Positions 1 to 6,419 of a stretch of DNA of 26,277 nt are shown here, one piece after another. This stretch comes from a virus. Made by a program: the position numbers and the translations under genes. Position 1 is the first letter of the stretch, and each line of letters opens with the position of its first letter. The stretch covers positions 1 through 26,277 of IMG/VR virus record IMGVR_UViG_3300031840_000464. One strand, given 5' to 3'. The notes under the pieces were generated by a model. It did not search any database. It saw only the letters and a program-made list of their open reading frames with translations, and was not told the DNA's origin.

Positions 1-187
1 AGAGAGCGTAAATGCGACTTCACCGATTGCAGTTTCCTGCCGATACTTGCTCCAGACGGATACGTGTTTTAATCCCTCCGAATTGCGCCACAGGCCATCG
101 TATGATTTGGTTTCACCAATTACTGTCAGCATTCCGTCGCCGATTTCTTGACTTACTCCTCCTGCCGCGCGTCGCCACTGATACTGA
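1..187. other. Left-edge segment of uncertain origin
   Basis: The tail-fibre frame that ends at 451 is blocked here by in-frame stops, the last at 185-187. The other plus frames are either closed or give an Arg/Leu-rich translation that does not look like a protein. The minus strand is open across the whole segment and onward to about 290. Between about 204 and 1 it reads like a normal protein, with stretches such as GQYQWRRAAGG and WSKYRQETAIGEVAF. Base composition is near 50% GC, richer than the following genes. A reverse-strand gene fragment, an inversion or a contig-end chimera would each explain this. I do not recognise the protein. Confidence 0.4.
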
Positions 188-451
188 CCTATTTCTGCGG
201 ATACAACAGCATTATATTTTTGGTACACTAATGGAACCGACGAAGACAAACTGTTTGCAAATAATGTAGAAGAAGGAGACTTAACAGCTAATACACCTCC
301 AAACCTTCCATTTACTAGAATCGGTGCAAGAAACTCAGATAGTGACCCATACAATTCTAGAATTACAGAAGTTATTGCTTTCGCCGAAGATTTATCGGCT
401 GACAGAACAGTACTTCAAGACGATATAAATAACAATTATAATATTTTTTAA
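188..451 (+). CDS. C-terminal end of a LamG/concanavalin-like tail fibre or adhesin (5' part missing)
   Basis: The frame is open from just after the TGA at 185-187 to TAA at 449-451. It reads like the last strands of a concanavalin A-like (LamG/laminin G-3) jelly roll: ALYFWYTNGTDEDK, then FTRIGARNSDSDPY, then the typical closing segment ITEVIAFAEDLSADR followed by DDINNNYNIF. In phage tail fibres and marine adhesins such domains end in this way, with a short 'hatching' of Asn residues, and bind host surface glycans. No start codon belongs to this piece, because the upstream part is outside the window or displaced by the odd segment at 1-187. It could also be a pseudogene remnant. The position just ahead of the lysis-type genes fits a late tail gene. 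Confidence 0.6.
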   Translation, partial: PISADTTALYFWYTNGTDEDKLFANNVEEGDLTANTPPNLPFTRIGARNSDSDPYNSRITEVIAFAEDLSADRTVLQDDINNNYNIF

Positions 452-452
452 T

Positions 453-707
453 ATGAGCGAAGAAGAAATTACAATCAATTACTTAGTATACGACAACGAA
501 TCTGATGCTATTGCGAGAGCAGACACAGAGGGTGCTAGACGAGGCTATGCTTACCACAGAGTAGGTTCTGGTACTCGTTATCACACTTACCCACAAGTGA
601 CCGCTGACAGCAAGTACGCCCTTGTCGTAGACGGATACGAACTAACAGAAGATGAAACGGCTGCTACCACAACTAGCGTCACCTTCCCAGAACCAGAGGA
701 AGTCTAG
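453..707 (+). CDS. Small conserved-type phage protein, function unknown
   Basis: An 84-residue acidic, Tyr-rich protein beginning MSEEEITINYLVYDN. It contains an Ala/Arg segment (DAIARADTEGARRG) and a C-terminal run of Glu, Thr and Pro. There is no signal peptide or membrane segment. It starts one base after the tail-fibre stop and ends one base before the next start, so it belongs to the late operon. The first part looks like a compact alpha/beta fold. Small proteins with this layout (LVYDNE..A..RAD) sit beside tail-fibre genes in other marine phages as far as I recall, but I cannot assign a role. A tail-fibre chaperone or a small virion component are possibilities only. Confidence 0.75.
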   Translation: MSEEEITINYLVYDNESDAIARADTEGARRGYAYHRVGSGTRYHTYPQVTADSKYALVVDGYELTEDETAATTTSVTFPEPEEV

Positions 708-708
708 T

Positions 709-867
709 ATGGAAGAGACACTACAAAGATTATCCGTAGGAATCTTCGGATGGATAGCTACGGACACAATACAGAATGTAGACCTAATGCTGGGTGTAGT
801 GTCTAAAGCGGTTTTAATTACTTTAACAGTTTTATCAATCTATAAACTATGGAAGGAACTTAAATGA
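709..867 (+). CDS. Small single-pass membrane protein, lysis-cassette candidate
   Basis: A 52-residue protein. I start it at the ATG at 709, one base after the previous stop, because the in-frame ATG further upstream lies inside the preceding gene. Residues about 27-46 (LMLGVVSKAVLITLTVLSIY) form one clear hydrophobic helix, and the tail ends in KLWKELK, giving a positive C-terminus. The stop overlaps the next start as ATGA, so it is translationally coupled to the holin-like gene. Size, one membrane helix and position suggest a small holin or antiholin, or a holin partner. This role rests on context; no family was recognised. Confidence 0.7.
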   Translation: MEETLQRLSVGIFGWIATDTIQNVDLMLGVVSKAVLITLTVLSIYKLWKELK

Positions 868-1271
868 GTACAGAATTATTAGCAATGCTAGGTGGTGGAG
901 CAAGTGGATTCTTGTTCAAACTTATCGGCACATTAGTACAGAATCAAGCGGCAGTAACTGAAGGCTTGATTAAAAAACAAAAAGCATCGGACGATAGTGC
1001 AGATGCAGCAGCAGCTAGGGTAGATGCCTTTGGTGCTTGGACACGCCGGATAATTGTACTAACTGTCCTTTTTGGTGTTATCATAGCACCATTTATCTTA
1101 GCTCATAGCGAAGAGGGAGTAACGGTTGCAAGCGAATACAGCAAATGGTTTGGCTTCTCTAAAGGAACTAGCTACCAAACTCTTCACGGTTACATCATTC
1201 TACCAGAAATTAAAACAGCGGTTATCAGTATCATTTCTTTCTACTTCGGAAGTGCCGCAGTAAGCAAGTAA
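864..1271 (+). CDS. Holin-like protein (GTA/3TM holin type)
   Basis: A 135-residue membrane protein. Three hydrophobic stretches are visible: a Gly-rich one near residues 5-25 (LAMLGGGASGFLFKLIGTLV), a strong helix after the paired arginines near 62-82 (RRIIVLTVLFGVIIAPFILA), and a C-terminal one near 112-133 ending in FYFGSAAVSK. The order Gly-rich N-terminus, charged Ala-rich middle, RR before a helix and a final FYFGS segment matches the three-helix holin family described from gene-transfer agents (GTA_holin_3TM). Such holins make the inner-membrane holes that let the endolysin out. It overlaps the preceding small membrane gene by four bases, forming a lysis pair. No endolysin is adjacent; the only candidate is at 19195-19596 on the other strand. 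Confidence 0.7.
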   Translation: MSTELLAMLGGGASGFLFKLIGTLVQNQAAVTEGLIKKQKASDDSADAAAARVDAFGAWTRRIIVLTVLFGVIIAPFILAHSEEGVTVASEYSKWFGFSKGTSYQTLHGYIILPEIKTAVISIISFYFGSAAVSK

Positions 1272-1275
1272 TGAA

Positions 1276-2190
1276 ATGGATAAGAAATCTGCTAAGAAAC
1301 TTCTTCTTGAGCATAAGGATGCACTTGAGACTCTTCTCAAATCAGAAGGTCTGGCAGATGTTAAAGCAGAGGTTGAGAGCAACCTTGAGAAAGCTAAAGA
1401 CGCTAGTAAAAAGGTAGGGAAGGATTTAGCTAAAGAAGCCGGCAAAGAAGTAGCTAAGGATCAAGCAAAACAAACAGTTGTCCAAAGAGCAGTAGAGCAA
1501 GTACAAAATGTAGCCGCTCCGATAATAGAAAAGGTTACGACATTAGGGACAGCTGGGACGGTAGCGATGGGAACAGCAGCAGTTACTCAAGTAGAACTAG
1601 CAACGGATCAGACCGAAACATTAGTAGCTCTAGTAGCTAATGATGTCGTGGAGCAAAGGATTGAAGCTCCGATGTTCATCGATGTCTTTGTAGACTTCGA
1701 TGCAGTCAATGACTGGGGTCAAGAAGTTATGGCTGAGAAGGTGGAGGAGGCACAGACCTTTGCTTCCGAGGTGTCCGAACAGATACAGATACAGTCCGAA
1801 ACTTCCTCTGAGCCGGATCCCAAACCTCAACCCGTTGTCGCTTCCGATACTGTTGAGGAAAAGTCTTCCGATGAGAAACTTGAGCCAAAAGAACAACCAC
1901 AAGAAACAGAGAAAGAAATAAAAGAAGAAAAGTCATCTGAGGAAAAACAAGAAGTTAAAGAAGATAGTCCAAAAGAAGATAAAGAAGATAAGCCAGTAAA
2001 AGACCAAGAACCCAAAACTGAAGATAAGAAACAATCTGAACAAAAGGTAGAAAAAACTCCATCAGAAGAGATTAAAGATGAAGTAAAGGAAGAAGTCAAG
2101 CAAGATCCGCCAAAAGTTGAAACCCCTACGATTGAAGAAATGGACCCAATAAAACCACACGATTTAGTAGAACCCAGCCCAATAATATAA
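1276..2190 (+). CDS. Lys/Glu-rich low-complexity protein, unknown
   Basis: A 304-residue protein in three zones. Residues 1-70 are helical and strongly charged (KKSAKKLLLEHKDALETLLK). Residues about 85-110 are weakly hydrophobic and rich in Gly, Ala and Thr (LGTAGTVAMGTAAVTQVELA), and could be a short membrane segment. From about 165 the chain is an extended tail of Glu, Lys, Ser and Pro that runs almost to the end. It follows the holin-like gene by four bases and its stop overlaps the next membrane-protein start, so it sits inside the presumed lysis or membrane cassette. A membrane-anchored periplasm-spanning protein, by analogy with TolA or inner-membrane spanins, is possible but unproven. 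Several antisense open frames over the tail are by-products of its codon bias. Confidence 0.75.
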   Translation: MDKKSAKKLLLEHKDALETLLKSEGLADVKAEVESNLEKAKDASKKVGKDLAKEAGKEVAKDQAKQTVVQRAVEQVQNVAAPIIEKVTTLGTAGTVAMGTAAVTQVELATDQTETLVALVANDVVEQRIEAPMFIDVFVDFDAVNDWGQEVMAEKVEEAQTFASEVSEQIQIQSETSSEPDPKPQPVVASDTVEEKSSDEKLEPKEQPQETEKEIKEEKSSEEKQEVKEDSPKEDKEDKPVKDQEPKTEDKKQSEQKVEKTPSEEIKDEVKEEVKQDPPKVETPTIEEMDPIKPHDLVEPSPII

Positions 2191-2348
2191 TGGAATTTTT
2201 TGAACACATATTTGGAAACTATAAAGACAACCTCACAGCAATGGGGCTTGCCTATATTGGTATACTATCAATAGTGGCAATGTTTTTGCCCAAGAACAAT
2301 ATCCTTAATAAAATCCTTAACGAGATTAAATCCCTTTTCAAGAAATGA
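2190..2348 (+). CDS. Small single-pass membrane protein
   Basis: A 52-residue protein that starts on the last base of the preceding stop (TAATG) and overlaps the next gene by four bases (ATGA). Both junctions make it likely to be translated. An N-terminal aromatic and acidic stretch (MEFFEHIFGNY) is followed by a hydrophobic helix at about residues 19-34 (MGLAYIGILSIVAMFL) and a Lys-rich, probably cytoplasmic end (NEIKSLFKK). I recognise no family. Its place between the Lys/Glu-rich protein and the PEP-CTERM-like protein suggests a membrane-associated group of genes, perhaps for lysis or host-envelope interaction. Confidence 0.65.
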   Translation: MEFFEHIFGNYKDNLTAMGLAYIGILSIVAMFLPKNNILNKILNEIKSLFKK

Positions 2349-2647
2349 GCCACGAATACGAACAGCCAATTACTTACATAGAAACTGATTACAAGTACGA
2401 TAGTGACTTCGATATTAATTACGAGTACGGTACAATCAATGGATTCTTTTATATTGAACCAATCCCGGACTTCTTTACACAAGAGTTTCAAGGACTGTAC
2501 TACGATGGAGTCAGCTACTCTTGGGACGAGATTGAATACAGAATGGGAGTAGAATACACACCATCTGTACCAGAGCCATCTTCAGTAGGAGTAGTAATGG
2601 GAACAATCTTTTTAGGGTTTGTAATATTCAAGAAATTAACTAAGTAA
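2345..2647 (+). CDS. Tyr-rich acidic protein with a PEP-CTERM-like C-terminal anchor
   Basis: A 100-residue protein. Residues 1-74 are very acidic and hold about 12 tyrosines, with no signal peptide visible at the N-terminus. Residues 75-100 have the layout of a PEP-CTERM sorting signal: VPEPSS, a Gly-containing hydrophobic helix (VGVVMGTIFLGFVIF), then basic KKLTK at the very end. In bacteria that make exopolysaccharide, such tails are recognised by exosortases, and the proteins normally also carry an N-terminal signal peptide. Its lack here is unusual. It overlaps both neighbours (ATGA upstream, TAATG downstream). It may be a tail-anchored membrane protein that only resembles the signal, or a phage product that uses the host sorting system. 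Confidence 0.75.
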   Translation: MSHEYEQPITYIETDYKYDSDFDINYEYGTINGFFYIEPIPDFFTQEFQGLYYDGVSYSWDEIEYRMGVEYTPSVPEPSSVGVVMGTIFLGFVIFKKLTK

Positions 2648-2859
2648 TGCCGGGACCAATCATAGCTAGGAAATTAATTCAAATGGGCTTAGATCTTTCC
2701 AAGAAACAAGTTAAGAAAAATATTAAGAAAGCTACACCCAAGAAGAAGGATCCAATACAAGAATTTAAAAGATTTATTGACGAGGACTACGTGCCGCAAA
2801 AAAGACCTAGTCCTACAACAAGAACTAAAGCATTTTACAAACAGATAACTAAGGATTAA
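2647..2859 (+). CDS. Small basic protein, unknown
   Basis: A 70-residue, Lys-rich protein (LSKKQVKKNIKKATPKKKD) with a short hydrophobic amphipathic start (PGPIIARKLIQMG) and an acidic patch in the middle (FIDEDYV). The start shares one base with the preceding stop (TAATG). It is the first of a run of very small positively charged proteins that continues to 4514. The charge suggests nucleic-acid or acidic-surface binding, possibly inside the virion. No family was recognised. Confidence 0.7.
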   Translation: MPGPIIARKLIQMGLDLSKKQVKKNIKKATPKKKDPIQEFKRFIDEDYVPQKRPSPTTRTKAFYKQITKD

Positions 2860-2860
2860 T

Positions 2861-2953
2861 ATGAAAGGACAATGTTGCCCAGCTTGTGCGGCGGAATCAG
2901 AAGCACAAAATAACAGACGCAAACAACCTAATTACAAACGGAGAAAAGTATAA
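2861..2953 (+). CDS. Cys-containing microprotein (30 aa)
   Basis: This 30-codon frame fills the gap between its neighbours exactly: its ATG lies one base after the previous stop, and its TAA shares a base with the next ATG. It begins MKGQCCPACAAESEA and ends in a basic tail (RRKQPNYKRRKV). The CCPAC pattern could bind a metal or form disulfides. A GGAG about eight bases before the next start lies within this frame and serves the following gene. The fit of both junctions is the main evidence for translation. Confidence 0.55.
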   Translation: MKGQCCPACAAESEAQNNRRKQPNYKRRKV

Positions 2954-3405
2954 TGCCTACAATTACTCAATCAATCGAAACTTTTATCGGAGGCAAAAGA
3001 TATTCAGCTTCTAACAGTTTTACTGGTACACATATATCTACGATAGACACAACACTTTCAATAGGTGGAGGTGATACGACACGACCAATATATGCGGAAA
3101 ATGGAACTGACGGTGATATTAAATTCATAGCATTTAAATGCGATAGAGCACTTAGTGCACTAACATTAAGGAATGCTGCCGGATCACAAGATATTATAGA
3201 TTTAGTTTCGGTCATTCCAGATTCAACAGTAGTTGCCAATAAGACCTATCAGATTCCGGGTAGTGCAGATATGCCTACACTAAGCGGTGCTCAGTTAGTT
3301 GATGTAGAAGAAGTTTTAATAAATAAAGTTTCGACTGACACTGAAGATACTAAATTTGAACTCTCTATAGTTTTTGATACATCGGCTGGTGACGATATAG
3401 GATAA
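2953..3405 (+). CDS. Probable virion protein, beta-rich, unknown
   Basis: A 150-residue, acidic, Thr/Ser/Ile-rich protein with alternating hydrophobic residues typical of beta-sandwich virion proteins (for example FTGTHISTIDTTLSIGGG and TYQIPGSADMP). There is no signal peptide or membrane helix. It starts on the preceding TAA with a good ribosome-binding sequence (GGAG, eight-base spacing). It stands among late genes between two basic microproteins. A capsid decoration or small tail protein would fit its length and composition, but no family was recognised. Confidence 0.75.
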   Translation: MPTITQSIETFIGGKRYSASNSFTGTHISTIDTTLSIGGGDTTRPIYAENGTDGDIKFIAFKCDRALSALTLRNAAGSQDIIDLVSVIPDSTVVANKTYQIPGSADMPTLSGAQLVDVEEVLINKVSTDTEDTKFELSIVFDTSAGDDIG

Positions 3406-3409
3406 TATT

Positions 3410-3538
3410 ATGCCAAAACCAAAAGGACAAACACAGTACTCAAGGAAACAGAAAGAGCTCGCAAAGCTTGCGATTCCTTACGACAAAATAACAGCAGAAG
3501 ACTTGGAGGCAATCCGTGGCGACAAAAAGAAAAAGTAA
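3410..3538 (+). CDS. Basic microprotein (42 aa)
   Basis: The frame runs from the ATG at 3410, four bases after the previous stop, to TAA at 3536-3538. The product starts MPKPKGQTQYSRKQKELAK and ends in a Lys-rich tail (IRGDKKKK). It overlaps the next gene by 23 bases in another frame, and that gene's ribosome-binding sequence lies inside this one. The length and charge match its neighbours in the basic cluster. Function unknown. Confidence 0.6.
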   Translation: MPKPKGQTQYSRKQKELAKLAIPYDKITAEDLEAIRGDKKKK

Positions 3539-3677
3539 CAAAATCTGTCCAGCTGGAATAGCTTGGGCTAGACGTACATTTGATAAGTATCCATCCGCTT
3601 ATGCGAATATGGCTGCTTCAAAGTACTGCAAAGATCCAAACTACGCCAAAGGTGCTAAACGAAAAAAGAAAAAATAA
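3516..3677 (+). CDS. Small conserved phage protein with CPAG...YCKDP motif, GTG start
   Basis: A 53-residue protein that I start at GTG 3516. No ATG precedes the conserved part, and a strong GGAGG stands six bases upstream of the GTG. The core reads KICPAGIAWARRTFDKYPSA, then YANMAASKYCKDPNYAKG, ending in a run of lysines. Short proteins with this pattern (Cys, an Arg-rich helix, YPSAYAN, then KYCKDP) recur in cyanophages and other marine phages as I remember them, and their role is unknown. The two cysteines 28 residues apart and the Lys-rich tail suggest a small metal- or nucleic-acid-binding fold. It is easily missed because it lacks an ATG start. Confidence 0.75.
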   Translation: MATKRKSNKICPAGIAWARRTFDKYPSAYANMAASKYCKDPNYAKGAKRKKKK

Positions 3678-3683
3678 TTTATT

Positions 3684-3893
3684 ATGTCATACTTACAAAA
3701 AAGCAAAGCTCAACAAATACAAGACGCATTAAAAAGTAATGCTAACTTAACTAGAAAAGCAGATAAAATGCTAAGAGAAAAAAGCGTAGATGCTGATTTT
3801 CAAAGATTCTTAACTGAAGACAAGAAAAGGCTCAGTCAAGAAAGAAGAAAACTCACAGATATGCTTGGAAAAACTCAAGGAAAAACAAAGTAA
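3684..3893 (+). CDS. Small coiled-coil basic protein
   Basis: A 69-residue protein predicted to be almost wholly helical, dense in Lys, Arg, Gln and Asp (KAQQIQDALKSNANLTRKAD, then FLTEDKKRLSQERRKL), with heptad-like Leu spacing. It starts six bases after the previous stop and ends in a TAATG overlap with the next gene. No family was recognised. It could be a small scaffold-like or DNA-binding virion component. Confidence 0.7.
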   Translation: MSYLQKSKAQQIQDALKSNANLTRKADKMLREKSVDADFQRFLTEDKKRLSQERRKLTDMLGKTQGKTK

Positions 3894-4144
3894 TGGGTGA
3901 GCTTAAAAAGTGGAGAGAACAAAACTGGGTTCGCATCGGCATTGATGGCGAGATTAAAGGACCTTGCGGTACTTCAAAAGACAAGAAAAGACCAGACCGT
4001 TGCCTTCCACTGGCTAAAGCTAAAAGCTTATCAAAAGCTGAAAGAGCCGCCACAGCTAGAAAGAAAAAAGCTGGAGGACGTAAAGGAAAACAGTTCGTAT
4101 CAAATACGCCAAAAGCAAGAGTAACATTCAAGAAGACTAAATGA
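3893..4144 (+). CDS. Small basic protein resembling DUF5872 (EKWVDI / PCG type)
   Basis: An 83-residue basic protein. The N-terminal half (KKWREQNWVRIGID, then KGPCGTSKDKKRPDRCLPLA) and the following helix (KSLSKAERAATARKKKAGG) match the layout I know from short proteins of marine phages and algal viruses: a Trp-Val motif, PCG, a Cys-containing basic turn, then an Ala/Arg/Lys helix. The two Cys may bind a metal. The function in those viruses is unknown; a DNA- or capsid-associated role is usually assumed. It is joined to its neighbours by TAATG and ATGA overlaps. Confidence 0.7.
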   Translation: MGELKKWREQNWVRIGIDGEIKGPCGTSKDKKRPDRCLPLAKAKSLSKAERAATARKKKAGGRKGKQFVSNTPKARVTFKKTK

Positions 4145-4248
4145 TTAAACGCAAACCCGGAATACTGATAATACATCACTACAATAGACCACCAACATTT
4201 AAAGAAAGACTACAAGAGATATGGCAAAAAATCCTAAAAAAGATATGA
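4141..4248 (+). CDS. Microprotein (35 aa), translationally coupled
   Basis: The ATG at 4141 overlaps the preceding stop as ATGA and the frame closes at TGA 4246-4248, 28 bases inside the next gene. The product starts MIKRKPGILIIHHYN and continues with a basic amphipathic helix (FKERLQEIWQKILKK). Without it there would be a 77-base gap in an otherwise gap-free operon. It may also act mainly as a leader that carries ribosomes to the next start. Function unknown. Confidence 0.5.
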   Translation: MIKRKPGILIIHHYNRPPTFKERLQEIWQKILKKI

Positions 4249-4514
4249 GCTGCGGCGAAGTTCGCCGAAGCACTCGCCCCGGAAAAAAGATTATGAAACT
4301 TTACTGCGTAGACGGTAAGCGTAAACTTGTACACGCTGGGGCAAAAGGATACGGTCATAATTATTCAGACGCTGCTCGCAAATCATTTAGAGCACGCCAT
4401 AAATGCTCACAAGCAAAACCCGGAACTGCTAAACACTTAGCTTGCACAGAGCTATGGTCCGGCAAAGGTGGAAGAACAAAGTCATCACCTAGATCAAGAA
4501 AAGGTAAGTACTAA
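4221..4514 (+). CDS. Small basic Cys-containing phage protein
   Basis: A 97-residue, very basic protein with four Cys (SCGEVRRSTRPGKK, KLYCVDGK, RARHKCSQAKPG, HLACTELW). The stretch SFRARHKC, a spacer, then ACTELW matches a recurring marine-phage motif in which a basic helix is followed by a second Cys and a Trp. This suggests a small zinc-binding fold. The start is preceded by AAGAG and lies inside the upstream microprotein; the stop shares a base with the next ATG. Role unknown, probably nucleic-acid or virion associated. Confidence 0.7.
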   Translation: MAKNPKKDMSCGEVRRSTRPGKKIMKLYCVDGKRKLVHAGAKGYGHNYSDAARKSFRARHKCSQAKPGTAKHLACTELWSGKGGRTKSSPRSRKGKY

Positions 4515-5104
4515 TGTCAAAAGAATCTATATATGTTGATGGAGTGCCTTGCGTACTTCTAACTTCTGAAACAACTTTCACCCTTCCGAGTGCAACAAAC
4601 TCTGAGCCGATTATGGTTAGAAACACTAGCGAAGGTGTTTGTACTATATCTACTTACGGAAGTGAAACCATCAACGGGAACTCAACAGTTCCATTAAGAA
4701 GTGAAGTATGTATCTTGTTCCATCCAGATGGTTCAAACTGGAAGTACTTCAGTCACAATATTCCTAACGTCATTGGATTCTCTGATGGTGTGGGTGTATC
4801 CGTTACGCAAACAACAAGTGTAACAACTGCAGTTACTTTAAATAAGATAACTGGAAAGATCACTATGTTCGCTCACGATTATTCCAATAATGATATACAA
4901 ACATTTACTTTAAATAATTCATTTATTGAAGAGGATGATATAATCGCTGTTAGTATGAGATCCGGTAGCAATAAGCTAAATGTTCAAGTTGATGCAGTTG
5001 CTGATGGATCTTGTGAAATATCCGTTGGTGACATTCATAACCAAAGCACTGGGTCAATATCAGTAGTATTAAATTTTGCAGTAATTAAAGGAACAATAAC
5101 TTAA
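4514..5104 (+). CDS. Tail/fibre-type virion protein with beta-sandwich C-terminus
   Basis: A 196-residue, Thr/Ser/Val-rich protein. Residues 1-85 form short strands around a repeated theme (TFTLPSATNSEPIMVRNT, then GNSTVPLRSEV) seen in phage fibre and neck proteins. Residues about 95-196 (SVTQTTSVTTAVTLNKITGK, FTLNNSFIEEDDIIAVSM, ending VVLNFAVIKG) match a well-known C-terminal phage beta-sandwich in which 'TQ.TS..T.VTLN...G.IT' is followed by 'VVLNFAVIK'. That domain is common on tail fibres and capsid decorations and probably faces outward. It begins at a TAATG overlap. The exact location on the particle cannot be read from the sequence. Confidence 0.75.
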   Translation: MSKESIYVDGVPCVLLTSETTFTLPSATNSEPIMVRNTSEGVCTISTYGSETINGNSTVPLRSEVCILFHPDGSNWKYFSHNIPNVIGFSDGVGVSVTQTTSVTTAVTLNKITGKITMFAHDYSNNDIQTFTLNNSFIEEDDIIAVSMRSGSNKLNVQVDAVADGSCEISVGDIHNQSTGSISVVLNFAVIKGTIT

Positions 5105-6063
5105 TGCCAACTTACACAAATACACTTCGGCTGAACGATAGCATTATTTCAGTTGAGAGAGTTGAACTCTCTCAGTTTTCGCTTGTAGCTGCTTACCGAT
5201 ACACAAGTAAAGGTTCTTCTCCTAAGAACATTCACGATCGTGATGCTTTACAAAAACCGGATGGGACTTTACTGAATGCTAATGCTACATTCCTAGAGGC
5301 TGAGGTAAACAATCAAGCAAACCCTCCAATATTTGAGCAAATTGTATTAGATACATCCTCTGCTTTTGATGGAGGTACTCCGCTGACTGTTCATCAGTAC
5401 GAAACATTTGTGCCATTTACTTACCCCGGAATTGTTGACACATTAAAAATAGAAGAAGACGAGAACAGAAGAACTACGGTTGGTAGTGGTACTTTCACAT
5501 TTAATTATAGCGAGGGAGCTATATCATTAATCACAGAGTCTCCGGTAACCGCTGAAGTAAAAAGTACTGTATTTGAAATCATTCAAAGTGCTTCAACGCT
5601 TTCATCTAGCGATTTTAGTTTTTCTGGTGCTTCGGGTTTATGGAGCCCTAATCAATGGGCTACAGTTAAAGCAGAAGGGTTAAACCCAGAACCAACAAAT
5701 AACAGTAGAAACACAACTTACCTTGAAACTATTGATTTTAAAGGGTATCGTTTAGTTGAAAATTTCGGTGAATCAACTGTCGGAAAAGAGACAGTTCGCT
5801 TTAATAATAATACAGCTGTTAGACAGTTTGGTTCATCTACTACTGTTGCCGGTGCAGCTGCTGGCGAGAAAGTTAAACAAACTCAGTTAATTATTAGTGG
5901 AGTTGATTTCGGTCCAGAAGACCCAGTCGGAAATTCTTATGTTTTAGATATTGATTTAAAACCTTTTGCTTCACTTGATGATGGCACATTACTTTATAAA
6001 AAAACTATAGTCAAGACGGACACTATCCTAGCACAAACAGATGACGGAACTCCTTACTCATAA
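5104..6063 (+). CDS. Probable structural protein, unknown
   Basis: A 319-residue, beta-rich, acidic protein starting MPTYTNTLRLNDSIISVERV. It has repeated short strands and Gly/Asn/Thr turns, no Cys, and no membrane segment. It overlaps both neighbours by one base (TAATG on each side). Position between a fibre-type protein and two further large late proteins suggests a tail or head-fibre component. I see no recognisable domain. A ribosome-binding AAAGGAA lies about ten bases before the start. Confidence 0.75.
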   Translation: MPTYTNTLRLNDSIISVERVELSQFSLVAAYRYTSKGSSPKNIHDRDALQKPDGTLLNANATFLEAEVNNQANPPIFEQIVLDTSSAFDGGTPLTVHQYETFVPFTYPGIVDTLKIEEDENRRTTVGSGTFTFNYSEGAISLITESPVTAEVKSTVFEIIQSASTLSSSDFSFSGASGLWSPNQWATVKAEGLNPEPTNNSRNTTYLETIDFKGYRLVENFGESTVGKETVRFNNNTAVRQFGSSTTVAGAAAGEKVKQTQLIISGVDFGPEDPVGNSYVLDIDLKPFASLDDGTLLYKKTIVKTDTILAQTDDGTPYS

Positions 6064-6419
6064 TGCAAGATAATTATTACGAACAAAAATTAGGAAAGAC
6101 TCAAGCTCAAGTAGACCTTGAGACAAGAAACGCAGAAAGACGTGCTCGATCAGAATCTAGAAAAGCGGCTAAATCTGCTGGTGAAGCTGCACTCGGTGGT
6201 AGGACATTATCTGAAGCACTCAGAGGAACAACTAGCACAAAACAAAGAAGAGCAATAAAGGATGCTTATGAAGGTGCTAAGACAAGAGCAACGGATCCAT
6301 TTGCCCCAAAAAGTTCTAATGACTTAAAGCCTATTGGCTCCGGTTCTTTATTTTCGCAGTCCATAACAATAATAGTAAATGGACAAGCTGAAGAAATAGA
6401 TTTAATAGCTGGTTCATAA
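6063..6419 (+). CDS. Ala/Arg-rich helical protein, unknown
   Basis: A 118-residue protein. The first 80 residues are a charged helix rich in Ala, Arg, Glu and Gln (RNAERRARSESRKAAKSAGE), and the last 30 form a short hydrophobic beta segment (SQSITIIVNGQAEEIDLIAGS). Such a helix-plus-strand layout occurs in small virion or chaperone proteins, but no family was recognised. Both ends overlap the neighbouring genes by one base, so translation is coupled along the operon. Confidence 0.7.
   Translation: MQDNYYEQKLGKTQAQVDLETRNAERRARSESRKAAKSAGEAALGGRTLSEALRGTTSTKQRRAIKDAYEGAKTRATDPFAPKSSNDLKPIGSGSLFSQSITIIVNGQAEEIDLIAGS

Noticed and set aside
12-269. Open plus-strand frame with ATG at the left edge
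   Set aside because: The translation is rich in Arg and Leu without any protein-like pattern, and it overlaps the clear LamG-type ending in another frame.
1630-2207. Several long antisense frames over the Lys/Glu-rich gene
   Set aside because: They are Ser/Phe/Leu-rich mirror images of repetitive Lys/Glu codons and lack start signals.
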